The translations under genes and the position numbers were made by a program. The notes under the pieces were generated by a model. It was not told where the DNA came from. It searched no databases and was given only the letters and a program-made list of their open reading frames with translations. A stretch of DNA of 44,421 nucleotides from a virus: positions 1 to 44,421 of the IMG/VR virus record IMGVR_UViG_3300017762_000011, one strand, 5' to 3'. Positions 37,213 through 44,421 of this stretch are shown here, piece after piece; the first letter of the stretch is position 1; every line of letters starts with the position of its first letter.

Positions 37213-38916
37213 TTATTTATTATTTGGAGAAGGTTTAGGTGCGGATTTTGCTCTTTTTAAATCTCTTTCGAGCGCAGCATCAGCTGAGGCAGCATCTCTT
37301 TCTGCAGCATCATCTGCTTGCATACCCTGAATTTCAGGGGCGAGTGCCTGATTTGTTTGCTGCATGTTATCAAGAACATTGACTTCCACAGGATCGATAG
37401 CAAGACCAGTATCAATATCTGATCTCATCTGTTTATCAATCTCACGCATATCCTTAGCAGTTTGTCCAAGAATTTCTTTACGAATATATTCTGTAGAAAA
37501 ATATTTTCCAACAAAAGGATCCATTTGACTAACAGTCATCATACGTTGGTTCATCATTTCAATGTTTTTTAATTCATTAAAATGATTATCAAATAAGAAG
37601 TCATATTGAATATGCTCTTTCATTTCATCCCAATCTTCAGGAGCAATTACTCCTTTAAGGATGAGCTGAGTCTTGAGCATGTCTTGGAACATCTCAGAGA
37701 ATCTCTTGCGGAGACGACCAATGAACTTCGTGAACTTAAGTTCGTCACGGAGGACTTCAGTGGTCTTACCGAGATTGAATCCTTTATTGTCGTCTGTGAG
37801 ACGGGAAGGAGGAAGATTGAGAGAGTTATAAAGTTTCTTTTTAAAATACTCAACGTCCTTAAGTTCTCCAAGGTTCTGTCCTCCAGGCAACGTAGTAATT
37901 TCAGTACCACGTCCACCCTCTCTACGAGGCAACCAGAAATCCTCAAGCATACTCATGTGCTTTTTGTCGTCACGCATTTCACCAGTGTTTGCGTCATACA
38001 CTAGCTTATTACGATAGCGACTCATAACATCACGAAGATATTGTTCCGCTTTTACCTTCGGTAGATTACCAACATCAATGTAGAAAATTCTACGTTCAGG
38101 AGCACGGGACAATCTGTAGATAACAATTGAATCTTCAATCATTCTAAGTTGATTGAGTGTCTTGATTGACTTGTGAAGGAAACCAAGAGTCATTCTTTTG
38201 TTTAAATCTTGTAGTCCAGAAGGACAGAATGTAATTGAATCAGTTGCCATCTTGACACCCTGAGACAAAGACATATCGCCAACTGGTCCTAATACACCAC
38301 CCTTATAAAAACCTTTTGGGTTATAAAGATAGTAGTCAACAAACGTACCGTATTCAAACTCAAGCGCAGTGCCCTTGATTGCCTCACGAGCTAGAGAGTC
38401 TTTCGGTTTGTTTTCAAGTTTTTGACGAACCTTCTTGATCTTCATGGGATCAATGTACCGAAGTTCCGTAATACCTTTCTTTGGATTATCTAAATCGATA
38501 ACCTTGTGATAATAAAGTCTTCCGTCAATATACCAAGATCTGACAATCTCATGTGCGCGATGGTCAAAGTTTAAAAGTTTTTTGAGGTATTCAAATTCGT
38601 CACGAATTTTTCTTTTAATTCCCATGCCAGCATCTAGATTGTCTAGATTAACTTCAACGGGGGTATCGTGAGCATCGCTCACAATAAATTCATTAACGAC
38701 TTCATCAACAGCACTATCAACCTCAGGATGTAGTGCCATGTCACGATAACGACGGATCATTTCAAACTCATTACGAGCTTGATTATCCGTGTCTACATAT
38801 GTTCCATAATATCCACCTGCTGCTACGGCAATTGCCTCATCAGCATTAGGAGGGACAGGGGACTGACCCTTCTGACCCTCCTTGCGATTAATTTGGAAGC
38901 CAAATAACTGACTCAT
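37213..38916 (-). CDS. gp20: Portal vertex protein gp20
   Basis: This 567-residue protein forms the dodecameric portal through which DNA enters the head. Conserved elements include YRDMALHPEVDSAVDEVVNE, the strand ELRYIDPMKIKKVR, IFYIDVGNLPKVKAEQY and the EDFWLPRREGGRGTEITTLPGG block (pieces EDFWLPRREGGRG and TEITTLPGGQNLG). The gene is widely used as a cyanophage marker. The C-terminal 60 residues are Ala/Asp-rich. It starts 32 bases after a GATAAATA late-type promoter. Confidence 0.96.
   Translation of the reverse strand: MSQLFGFQINRKEGQKGQSPVPPNADEAIAVAAGGYYGTYVDTDNQARNEFEMIRRYRDMALHPEVDSAVDEVVNEFIVSDAHDTPVEVNLDNLDAGMGIKRKIRDEFEYLKKLLNFDHRAHEIVRSWYIDGRLYYHKVIDLDNPKKGITELRYIDPMKIKKVRQKLENKPKDSLAREAIKGTALEFEYGTFVDYYLYNPKGFYKGGVLGPVGDMSLSQGVKMATDSITFCPSGLQDLNKRMTLGFLHKSIKTLNQLRMIEDSIVIYRLSRAPERRIFYIDVGNLPKVKAEQYLRDVMSRYRNKLVYDANTGEMRDDKKHMSMLEDFWLPRREGGRGTEITTLPGGQNLGELKDVEYFKKKLYNSLNLPPSRLTDDNKGFNLGKTTEVLRDELKFTKFIGRLRKRFSEMFQDMLKTQLILKGVIAPEDWDEMKEHIQYDFLFDNHFNELKNIEMMNQRMMTVSQMDPFVGKYFSTEYIRKEILGQTAKDMREIDKQMRSDIDTGLAIDPVEVNVLDNMQQTNQALAPEIQGMQADDAAERDAASADAALERDLKRAKSAPKPSPNNK
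37214..37221 (-). promoter_or_regulatory. Late promoter candidate AATAAATA
   Basis: The minus strand reads AATAAATA at the end of gp20, 21 bases before the 73-residue core gene. It probably also serves gp21. Confidence 0.6.
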
Positions 38917-38947
38917 GATTACCTATTCAAATAAGTATGCTTCCAAC

Positions 38948-38955
38948 TATTTATC
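38948..38955 (-). promoter_or_regulatory. Late promoter candidate GATAAATA
   Basis: The minus strand reads GATAAATA, one base from the T4 octamer, 32 bases before the gp20 ATG and touching the gp19 stop. Confidence 0.7.
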
Positions 38956-39541
38956 AGACCACGCCGATGGTACTTACGCCTTCGCGTGAACCACCTTGTG
39001 CAGTGAAATAAGAATACTGCCACTCAACTGTGAATTCTTCAATCTGGTCATTGCTATCATAAGCAAGATCGATTGGAGAAACGTTAGTTGGGAAACAATG
39101 CAGTAGTGTATACTGTCTTAAGACAGCTCCACCTGCAGAAGCATCCTTTTCAAGTTGCTTAACAATTAGTTCACCCATGTAACCATCACTCTTGTTAGGT
39201 TTGAACAGAGGAGCAGAGTTATCATCATGAGTATTGATGGTATTTGCCCACTGCTCAAAGAAGGAGCGTAGTTTAAGATCCTTATCGTTGAAGAATGTTG
39301 CAGTCCATGTATCGAAGGTACGATCACCTGCGATTTTAACTGTTCTTCCTCTGAAAGGAACTTCGATCACACCCAAGTTAGAACCTGGAAGTGCTGCAGA
39401 CTTGCACATTACGTTGATCAAGTCTTGCGAATCGTTTTTATCTAGAACATCAGGAAACTTGATGTCAACCATAAACATGTTAGGTTTGACGCCTTGCCCG
39501 ATATTCTGTAAAAACGAACTTACGTTATTGACTGTTGCCAT
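38954..39541 (-). CDS. gp19: Tail tube protein gp19
   Basis: This 195-residue protein builds the inner tail tube. KPNMFMVDIKFPDVLDKN, CKSAALPGSNLGVIEVPF, VKIAGDRTFDTWTATFFND and the C-terminal FPTNVSPIDLAYDSNDQIEEF match T4 gp19 in order. It lies between the portal and sheath genes as in T4. Its length is slightly above T4 (163 residues). No clear late octamer is visible in the 38-base spacer before it, so it may be read from the sheath promoter. Confidence 0.95.
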   Translation of the reverse strand: MATVNNVSSFLQNIGQGVKPNMFMVDIKFPDVLDKNDSQDLINVMCKSAALPGSNLGVIEVPFRGRTVKIAGDRTFDTWTATFFNDKDLKLRSFFEQWANTINTHDDNSAPLFKPNKSDGYMGELIVKQLEKDASAGGAVLRQYTLLHCFPTNVSPIDLAYDSNDQIEEFTVEWQYSYFTAQGGSREGVSTIGVV

Positions 39542-39579
39542 TGTTTTTTACCTCGTGTTTTTTCTCGTTATATTTTAGA

Positions 39580-41490
39580 TTATCTACCGACGACTTCAGC
39601 GAACGAGACACCCGTTCTTGTAGCAGTTACAGTAACTGTTACGTAATTAATCGAGCGTGTAGGCTTGAGGTAGAGTTCAGCAACAAACTCATTTCTGTCA
39701 ATGACTTCAGGAGTATTGTTGGTATCATCGCAAACAACTAGGAAATCAGTTACACCTCTACGTGCCTGAACCTCAGCAAGGTAAGAACCAATAGAGGAAG
39801 CAAACCCTGAACGAGTTGTTTCATCATTCTGTTCAAATAGAACTGCTTCTGCAAGTCCTCTAGCTCTCTTCTCAACATTGAGGAAGAGACGACGAACGTT
39901 AATACGATCGAAAGAAGAAGGTGATGCAAGTGCAGTCTTGTCTCCAAATAGGATAGGACCTGAGCCAGGGAAGGCAACGATTGGGTTCACTGCACTGGTG
40001 TAAAGATCATCTCTCTGTGCCTTGTTAGGATTGAAAGCAAGTTTTACAACATTTTGTAGACCACCACGACTAGTTCCTGCGGGAGAGAACCAATCATCTA
40101 GAATTGCGGAAGTAGAAACACAAAGACCAGCAACGTCACCGTTACAACCAATGTAACGATACTTGTCGTTGAATCTATCGTATGTGTACTTAAGTCCACT
40201 GTCTTTTACAACGTAAGAACTAGAAGCAATGTTATCCATAAAGGATAGTGTGTTAGCTAATTGAGTTGCAGGTGTAAGTGCAGCACCACCAGAGGTAGCT
40301 ATTTGAGCACCAGACCAAGGAGAAACGAATGCAATGCAATCCTTTCTGCTATTTGCAACAGCAGCAACTGCTTGTGCTTTAGAAATTGTGTCTGCTTCGG
40401 TAGCAGCGTCACCACCCATTAGAACGAAGTCTACAGTGGTTTCTTCAGTGTCTAGGAATAGATCGTATCCTGCTTGTACTTCACCAGCAGTGTATGCATA
40501 GTCATCAGTACCACCAGATAGAGATCCACCAGCAGTAGACTTGATATATGCAATAACCAATGGAGATGCAGCAGTAGCACCGTAAGATGCAGCAGCAGCG
40601 CCAGGATCTTCACCAAGTGTACTAAACTCAGCAGAACTTAATCCTTGACCTGCATAAACAAATCTAGAAAATTCATTAACAGTATTTTTCCAATAAGAAG
40701 AAGCACCTTCAGGTGACTTAGCATCAGAAAGTTTTGAAAGATATGTCAATCTTTCGACAATGGTGTTTGATGTTTCATCAATAACAGCAACGTGTACTTC
40801 GTCAGCAGATAGATAACGCTCGGAAGCGAAAGCAGAAGTGCCAGGACGAGGAGCAATAGATTTATATGTTAAACCAGTTGATCCGATTGGAAGTGCGTTC
40901 CAGTCAGAGTTGGTGAAAGCAGACTTAGTGAAACTGTTACCAGTTACTGCAGGAGCAGCACCTTCTTTAATACCAACAGTGTTAGCATCAATAACAACAG
41001 TAACTTCGTGATCGTTAGCACCGTCATTAACTGTGCCACCAACAGCAAGACCGTGACCAGCTTTGGTCATCTTTGCATCTGCCACTTTATCTACAATAAC
41101 AACACGAAGGTTGTTACCATCTGCGCCAGCATCTCTAGCAGCAAATTTTTCAGTAGTTACGCCTGCATCGAAGTCGTCCTTACTACCAACAAGAACTCCC
41201 GAACCAGAAACTGTTGCGTTTAGAACTCCAGTAGCTGCACGAACAACAGCTAACGTTCCACCATAACGAAGGAATTCGGATGCTATTAACCAATCAGAAG
41301 CGTTTGCCTCATCTGGTGCTCCAAATACATCAATAAGTTCTCTTTCAGAACCAATTTGTACAATTTTGCCTACTGGTCCTTTGCGGAATGAAGAGGACAT
41401 AGCACCACGAAGGGCACTAGAACCAACTACAACTGCATTGGACAAATCACGTTCTCTAATAACAACACCAGGCGAGACTTGACTTGCCAT
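39580..41490 (-). CDS. gp18: Tail sheath protein gp18
   Basis: This 636-residue protein forms the contractile tail sheath. The N-terminus SPGVVIRERDLSNAVVVG and the C-terminal region PIVAFPGSGPILFGDKTAL, with INVRRLFLNVEKRARGLAEAV, match the T4 gp18 and Mu L-type sheath fold. It is close to T4 gp18 (659 residues). A TCTAAATA late promoter is found 37 bases upstream. Confidence 0.95.
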   Translation of the reverse strand: MASQVSPGVVIRERDLSNAVVVGSSALRGAMSSSFRKGPVGKIVQIGSERELIDVFGAPDEANASDWLIASEFLRYGGTLAVVRAATGVLNATVSGSGVLVGSKDDFDAGVTTEKFAARDAGADGNNLRVVIVDKVADAKMTKAGHGLAVGGTVNDGANDHEVTVVIDANTVGIKEGAAPAVTGNSFTKSAFTNSDWNALPIGSTGLTYKSIAPRPGTSAFASERYLSADEVHVAVIDETSNTIVERLTYLSKLSDAKSPEGASSYWKNTVNEFSRFVYAGQGLSSAEFSTLGEDPGAAAASYGATAASPLVIAYIKSTAGGSLSGGTDDYAYTAGEVQAGYDLFLDTEETTVDFVLMGGDAATEADTISKAQAVAAVANSRKDCIAFVSPWSGAQIATSGGAALTPATQLANTLSFMDNIASSSYVVKDSGLKYTYDRFNDKYRYIGCNGDVAGLCVSTSAILDDWFSPAGTSRGGLQNVVKLAFNPNKAQRDDLYTSAVNPIVAFPGSGPILFGDKTALASPSSFDRINVRRLFLNVEKRARGLAEAVLFEQNDETTRSGFASSIGSYLAEVQARRGVTDFLVVCDDTNNTPEVIDRNEFVAELYLKPTRSINYVTVTVTATRTGVSFAEVVGR

Positions 41491-41526
41491 GTTTTTTTAC
41501 CTCTAGATATCAAATTTATCTAAATG

Positions 41527-41534
41527 TATTTAGA
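41527..41534 (-). promoter_or_regulatory. Late promoter candidate TCTAAATA
   Basis: The minus strand reads TCTAAATA 37 bases before the gp18 ATG, in the 84-base spacer after the small zinc-binding gene. A nearby GATAAATT is a second weaker match. Confidence 0.72.
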
Positions 41535-41574
41535 AATTCTTACTGCTCTAGAGGGGAAACAATGCATGAACAAC

Positions 41575-41805
41575 CTACCAGTCTGGATATATCCAATCAG
41601 ACAAAGATTGTTTTATTTTTCTAGAATTTAAAATTCTGTTGATCGTACAATCTTTACATTCATACGAATATGCTGATGGTAATCCTCTCTTAGATCTTCT
41701 AGTCATATAAAAATCTTCAATGAGATTCTTGTTTTTATTGCAAGACCTACATCGTCTTTCTTTAAAAAGAAGGTGTTCTAAACTGAACTGCTCCCCAATA
41801 TCCAT
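41575..41805 (-). CDS. Small zinc-binding protein between gp17 and gp18
   Basis: This 76-residue protein has two Cys pairs, CRSC and CKDC, 32 bases of protein sequence apart by eye, with FYMTRRSKRGLPSAYSYE between. The pattern recalls the zinc knuckle that precedes HNH nucleases in phages, but no HNH motif follows. The ATG at 41805 overlaps the gp17 stop by one base (TGATG). The start upstream within the gp17 frame is not preferred. A regulatory or DNA-binding role is inference. Confidence 0.7.
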   Translation of the reverse strand: MDIGEQFSLEHLLFKERRCRSCNKNKNLIEDFYMTRRSKRGLPSAYSYECKDCTINRILNSRKIKQSLSDWIYPDW

Positions 41806-43454
41806 CAGTAGTTCCACATATATCCAACTTCTTCTTGCTTGTCTCCGTATGCCCACAGATCGCCTTCTGCATCCAGAAAGGTATCATCACCCATGCCATC
41901 ATCAATAAAACCAAAAGGAGACATATCCTGTTCAATTTGATTTCTTTGTTCATCATAGATTCTCCTTCTAATATCTTGGTCAGTCATATCTTTAAAATAT
42001 TCCTGCATGACTAACCATGCAAACAATACCATACACATTACGAGGTCATCATGATAACCTTCATCTGCTTCCCATGCTTGTTTCTTTTGTACAAACGTAG
42101 TTAGCTCTTGGAAAATTTGGAAGTCATTAAACAATAACTTATCTTCTTCAATAATAGCTTTGAGATTAGAGCAACCGATCTTCTTGACAGTTACACTCAT
42201 CTTGACACCTAGTTGTGTTTTCGATCCTGAGAACCCTTGCCCTACGACTTGACCTGCTCTACCACGCATCGCACACATAAGTACGTTGGGATATTCAAGA
42301 TCGTAATTAAGAGTAGCAGCGATAGAATCTCCAATGTCATTTACCTCTACTAGAATATACGGGTTGTTATATTCTTTTGCTACTTGAAAGATTACCGAGG
42401 GAAACAGTACAGGTTTAATCTCATTATTTCTGTACTTCGCAACGATCTGATACGGGACACTGGTGATATCAAACACGAGGAAAGCAGAATAGTCGCCACC
42501 AATTCCTCTGGCAACATCGACAGTAATAATATATTCGTGATCTTTTTCTGCTCTCTTATAAACGTCAAGTCCTGCATTGCTAGCTATGGGGTCATGGAAT
42601 GGTATAGTTTGTAATTTGGATGGACTGATTAAAGTATCAGCAGATCCAAGGAAGTCACACTCAAACTCTTGTGCAAACTGTCTGGGTGAAGTATTTTTAA
42701 TTGTCTCTTCTTTCCACTTAGCATCTCTGCCAGGTACTTGAGACCAGTGAACTTCATTTGTAGTATAATCATTTCTACCTCTACTAGCATCCTCCCACAT
42801 CTTGTAGAAGTGATTCATGCCATTAGGCGTAGAGATAATAATTACTTTTGTTGATTTACCAGAAGTAATAGTAGGATATACTGATGCAAAGAATTGTTCT
42901 GCGACATGGTTAGGGACGAATGCAAACTCGTCAAGGAATAGAATGTTGAAGGACATACCTCTAACCGCACTAGCAGAGGTAGAAGCAGCCAATATTTTAG
43001 ATCCATTTTCGAGTTCGACATTACCTTTGTTCCATACTAATATTCCATGTTGCATCCATTTAGGTAGATTCTCGTAGGCAAGTTGTAATCTTCCTAGCAG
43101 TTCCCTAGCGGTAGATGCCTTGTTTGCAAGAATACCAATGTTGACACTATCATAAAAAATTGCGTAATAAAGAAGATAGGCAACCACAGTGGTACTTTTA
43201 CCTGTCTGTCTAGGTAGCTTTGCGATGTTGAATCTGTTTTCATGAAAATCATTTAGAATCTTTTTTTGAAAATCATACATGCTGAAAGGAACCAAACCTT
43301 CATCCAGCGAGATGATCTTGATATAGTTCATTGCAAAATAGATGGGATCACTCTTACACTTGATCCACTCATCAATTTGCTTTTTTGTAAACTGTATTGG
43401 GGTCCCAGCCTTTTTCAGGTTGGGATTACCCAAATATACATCATTACTTGCCAC
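41805..43454 (-). CDS. gp17: Terminase large subunit gp17
   Basis: This 549-residue motor ATPase and nuclease packages DNA into the prohead. Walker A is PRQTGKST at residues 81-88, Walker B is NILFLDEFAF, and the nuclease domain carries TVDVARGIGGDYSAF, with the catalytic Asp residues, and a later DDLVMCMVLFAW. T4 gp17 is 610 residues, so this is the shorter marine form. The only start before the conserved region is a GTG at 43454, with no obvious ribosome site, and a TCTAAATA promoter lies 25 bases upstream. Confidence 0.96.
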   Translation of the reverse strand: MASNDVYLGNPNLKKAGTPIQFTKKQIDEWIKCKSDPIYFAMNYIKIISLDEGLVPFSMYDFQKKILNDFHENRFNIAKLPRQTGKSTTVVAYLLYYAIFYDSVNIGILANKASTARELLGRLQLAYENLPKWMQHGILVWNKGNVELENGSKILAASTSASAVRGMSFNILFLDEFAFVPNHVAEQFFASVYPTITSGKSTKVIIISTPNGMNHFYKMWEDASRGRNDYTTNEVHWSQVPGRDAKWKEETIKNTSPRQFAQEFECDFLGSADTLISPSKLQTIPFHDPIASNAGLDVYKRAEKDHEYIITVDVARGIGGDYSAFLVFDITSVPYQIVAKYRNNEIKPVLFPSVIFQVAKEYNNPYILVEVNDIGDSIAATLNYDLEYPNVLMCAMRGRAGQVVGQGFSGSKTQLGVKMSVTVKKIGCSNLKAIIEEDKLLFNDFQIFQELTTFVQKKQAWEADEGYHDDLVMCMVLFAWLVMQEYFKDMTDQDIRRRIYDEQRNQIEQDMSPFGFIDDGMGDDTFLDAEGDLWAYGDKQEEVGYMWNY

Positions 43455-43478
43455 GACAAAAAATTAGTTCACTATTAA

Positions 43479-43486
43479 TATTTAGA
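43479..43486 (-). promoter_or_regulatory. Late promoter candidate TCTAAATA
   Basis: The minus strand reads TCTAAATA 25 bases before the gp17 GTG start, overlapping the stop codon of the upstream gene. Confidence 0.7.
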
Positions 43487-43766
43487 AATCAAAATTCTTA
43501 TTAAGTTCTTCCATAGCATCTTTCTTTCCTTTGAGCATACCGTCAATAAAACCAGAACGATATTCCCAAGTTTGTCCACCCTCTTTCCCTTTCATGGGAT
43601 TGATGCACTGATCGTTTCCATGCTTATTACAAACAAGACCAGCAAGATCAAGTTCACTAGAGTCAGATGAAGCTCCAGTGCCACGCCAGACATGTGTACC
43701 ATTGATCCAAGTTGCTCCACATTTTTCACATTCTTTTCTTTCCAGTTTTAAATTTGAAAATTCCAT
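43482..43766 (-). CDS. Small zinc-binding protein
   Basis: This 94-residue protein has a zinc ribbon-like CEKC near residue 13-16 (KECEKCGATWINGTHVWRG), then DLAGLVCNKHGNDQCINP with more cysteines. The rest is a charged helix. I recall a similar CEKCGATWINGxHxW protein in cyanomyoviruses. Its position directly before terminase gp17 suggests a packaging or assembly-related role, but none is shown. Confidence 0.72.
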   Translation of the reverse strand: MEFSNLKLERKECEKCGATWINGTHVWRGTGASSDSSELDLAGLVCNKHGNDQCINPMKGKEGGQTWEYRSGFIDGMLKGKKDAMEELNKNFDF

Positions 43767-43768
43767 AA

Positions 43769-43999
43769 TTACTCCTGTGCTTCAATATGAGTGAAAGTAT
43801 AATCAGCAAGCATAGCAAATAATTGTTGCTTGATCATATGTAAATATTCTTGCTCTTCAGCGGGACGTGCAGGGGAGCCTGGCCACATTTCCAAAGAATA
43901 GCAGACTACAGAGTATAATGACTTAACGTCATGTATACCCATTCTAAATTCGCAATACCAATCCTCATCATAATCATAATTAGGATTTGTATTATTCAT
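43769..43999 (-). CDS. Small hypothetical protein
   Basis: This 76-residue protein has an acidic Asn/Tyr/Asp-rich N-terminus (MNNTNPNYDYDEDWYCEF), then a core with MGIHDVKSLYSVVCYSLEMWPGS (pieces MGIHDVKSLYSVVCYSLE and MWPGSPARPAEE) and a C-terminal helix. I do not recognise it. It ends two bases before the next gene and overlaps the previous gene as ATGA. Confidence 0.7.
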   Translation of the reverse strand: MNNTNPNYDYDEDWYCEFRMGIHDVKSLYSVVCYSLEMWPGSPARPAEEQEYLHMIKQQLFAMLADYTFTHIEAQE

Positions 44000-44196
44000 T
44001 CGATGTACTTTTCGATAACCTCTAGTTGATCATGCCAGTGTGAAATAGCACTGACTTCAGCTTCTAATGCAGACATAACATCTGGATGTTCTCCAATTCC
44101 TACAGGATTTTGAAGATAAACTTCAACATTAATTTTATGTTTTTCAATTTGACCTAAGGCATGTTGCTTAAGTGCGCTAATCATTTTGTCTCTCAT
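43996..44196 (-). CDS. Small conserved-looking protein
   Basis: This 66-residue protein begins MRDKMISALKQHALGQIEKH and continues KINVEVYLQNPVGIGEHPDV, then MSALEAEVSAISHWHDQLEV. It is helical, with the mid-block NPVGIGEHPDV that I recall from marine T4-like phages. Function unknown. Its stop overlaps the next start as ATGA. Confidence 0.72.
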   Translation of the reverse strand: MRDKMISALKQHALGQIEKHKINVEVYLQNPVGIGEHPDVMSALEAEVSAISHWHDQLEVIEKYIE

Positions 44197-44201
44197 ATTA
44201 T

Positions 44202-44421
44202 TTACTCTGTTAAAGTACCATGTTGTCTACGAATTTCGCGAAGTGCTTCTAAGTTCATATCTTTAGTGCCTCCGTCGTATGCATGAGCGAAACCTTCTGT
44301 AATCATTTGCTCGTTAAGGGACACACTGTCGTCCCCAATGTAAAGCCAACCCAGAAGACGCCCGTATTTGCCAGTGCCACCAACAAGTTCAGTCCTAACA
44401 GACAACTCATCATCACCAGCC
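44202..44421 (-). CDS. Staphylococcal-nuclease-like (SNase) endonuclease, C-terminal fragment
   Basis: This frame is open at the right end of the window, so the N-terminus is missing. The visible 72 or so residues read AGDDELSVRTELVGG, then KYGRLLGWLYIGDDSVSLNE and MITEGFAHAYDGGTK. This matches the SNase fold end, in which VRTE and KYGR(x)L contain catalytic residues of the family. The domain is a calcium-dependent nuclease; phages often carry it near packaging genes. An in-frame TTG at 44405 is not the true start, since the frame continues upstream. Confidence 0.75.
   Translation of the reverse strand, partial: AGDDELSVRTELVGGTGKYGRLLGWLYIGDDSVSLNEQMITEGFAHAYDGGTKDMNLEALREIRRQHGTLTE

Noticed and set aside
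1-44421. tRNA genes, CRISPR arrays or insertion sequences
   Set aside because: I found no cloverleaf-like spacer, no regularly spaced direct repeats and no transposase. All spacers are below 120 bases and are explained by promoters or terminators.

Overview
This window is a stretch of a T4-like (Tevenvirinae-type) marine myovirus genome, most likely a cyanophage of Prochlorococcus or Synechococcus. The evidence is a nearly complete set of T4 replication, recombination and head genes (primase gp61, helicase gp41, polymerase gp43, RegA, clamp loader gp62/gp44, clamp gp45, gp46/gp47, late sigma gp55, UvsX/UvsY/UvsW, and gp17 to gp23). Genes typical of marine cyanomyoviruses accompany it: small heat-shock protein, CobS-like AAA+ ATPase, MazG and a DUF3110-like protein. 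Every convincing gene lies on the minus strand, so the gene order below runs from high to low coordinates. Genes are packed tightly, mostly with ATGA or TAATG overlaps. The longest non-coding gap is 117 bases (29740-29856), so no gene-free stretch exceeds 300 bases. I saw no tRNA, rRNA, CRISPR array, insertion sequence or intein.

Layout from the right end. 44421-43482: the end of a staphylococcal-nuclease-like gene and three small conserved genes. 43454-33675: the packaging and head/tail block 17, a small zinc protein, 18, 19, 20, a prohead core protein, 21, 22, 23. 33595-32758: four small genes, several with membrane segments. 32718-30258: a tail-tube-like protein, UvsY and UvsW. 30255-27059: an Sm-like protein, gp55, a string of microproteins, gp47 and a DUF3110-like protein, followed by gp46 (27062-25317). 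25274-21754: a CobT-like metalloprotease/vWA protein and CobS. 21757-12503: a DUF3310 protein, gp45, gp44, Dam, gp62, RegA, Hsp20, three tandem Sm-like paralogues, gp43 and UvsX. 11427-9884: a probable restriction-modification pair. 9891-8105: gp41 and MazG. 7886-4898: an unusual late-type trio (PD-(D/E)XK-like protein, ligase-like protein, nucleotidylyltransferase). 4901-1155: small late-type genes including an Ig-like virion protein candidate. 1168-1: primase and the start of nrdA.

Transcription signals are readable. T4-type late promoter octamers (TATAAATA, TCTAAATA and variants) sit 20-45 bases before virion genes. Sigma-70-type promoters with 17-base spacers precede gp55, the first of the Sm-like trio, uvsX and the restriction gene. 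Several promoters are fused to the terminator of the preceding gene, giving compact terminator-promoter units.

The most unusual content is (1) a complete-looking MvaI/BcnI-family endonuclease plus methyltransferase between uvsX and gene 41, with its own promoter; (2) the 4898-7886 trio, whose middle protein carries nucleotidyltransferase/ligase-like motifs; (3) four paralogous Sm-like proteins at two loci; and (4) an HEXXH-plus-vWA protein paired with a MoxR/CobS AAA+ ATPase.
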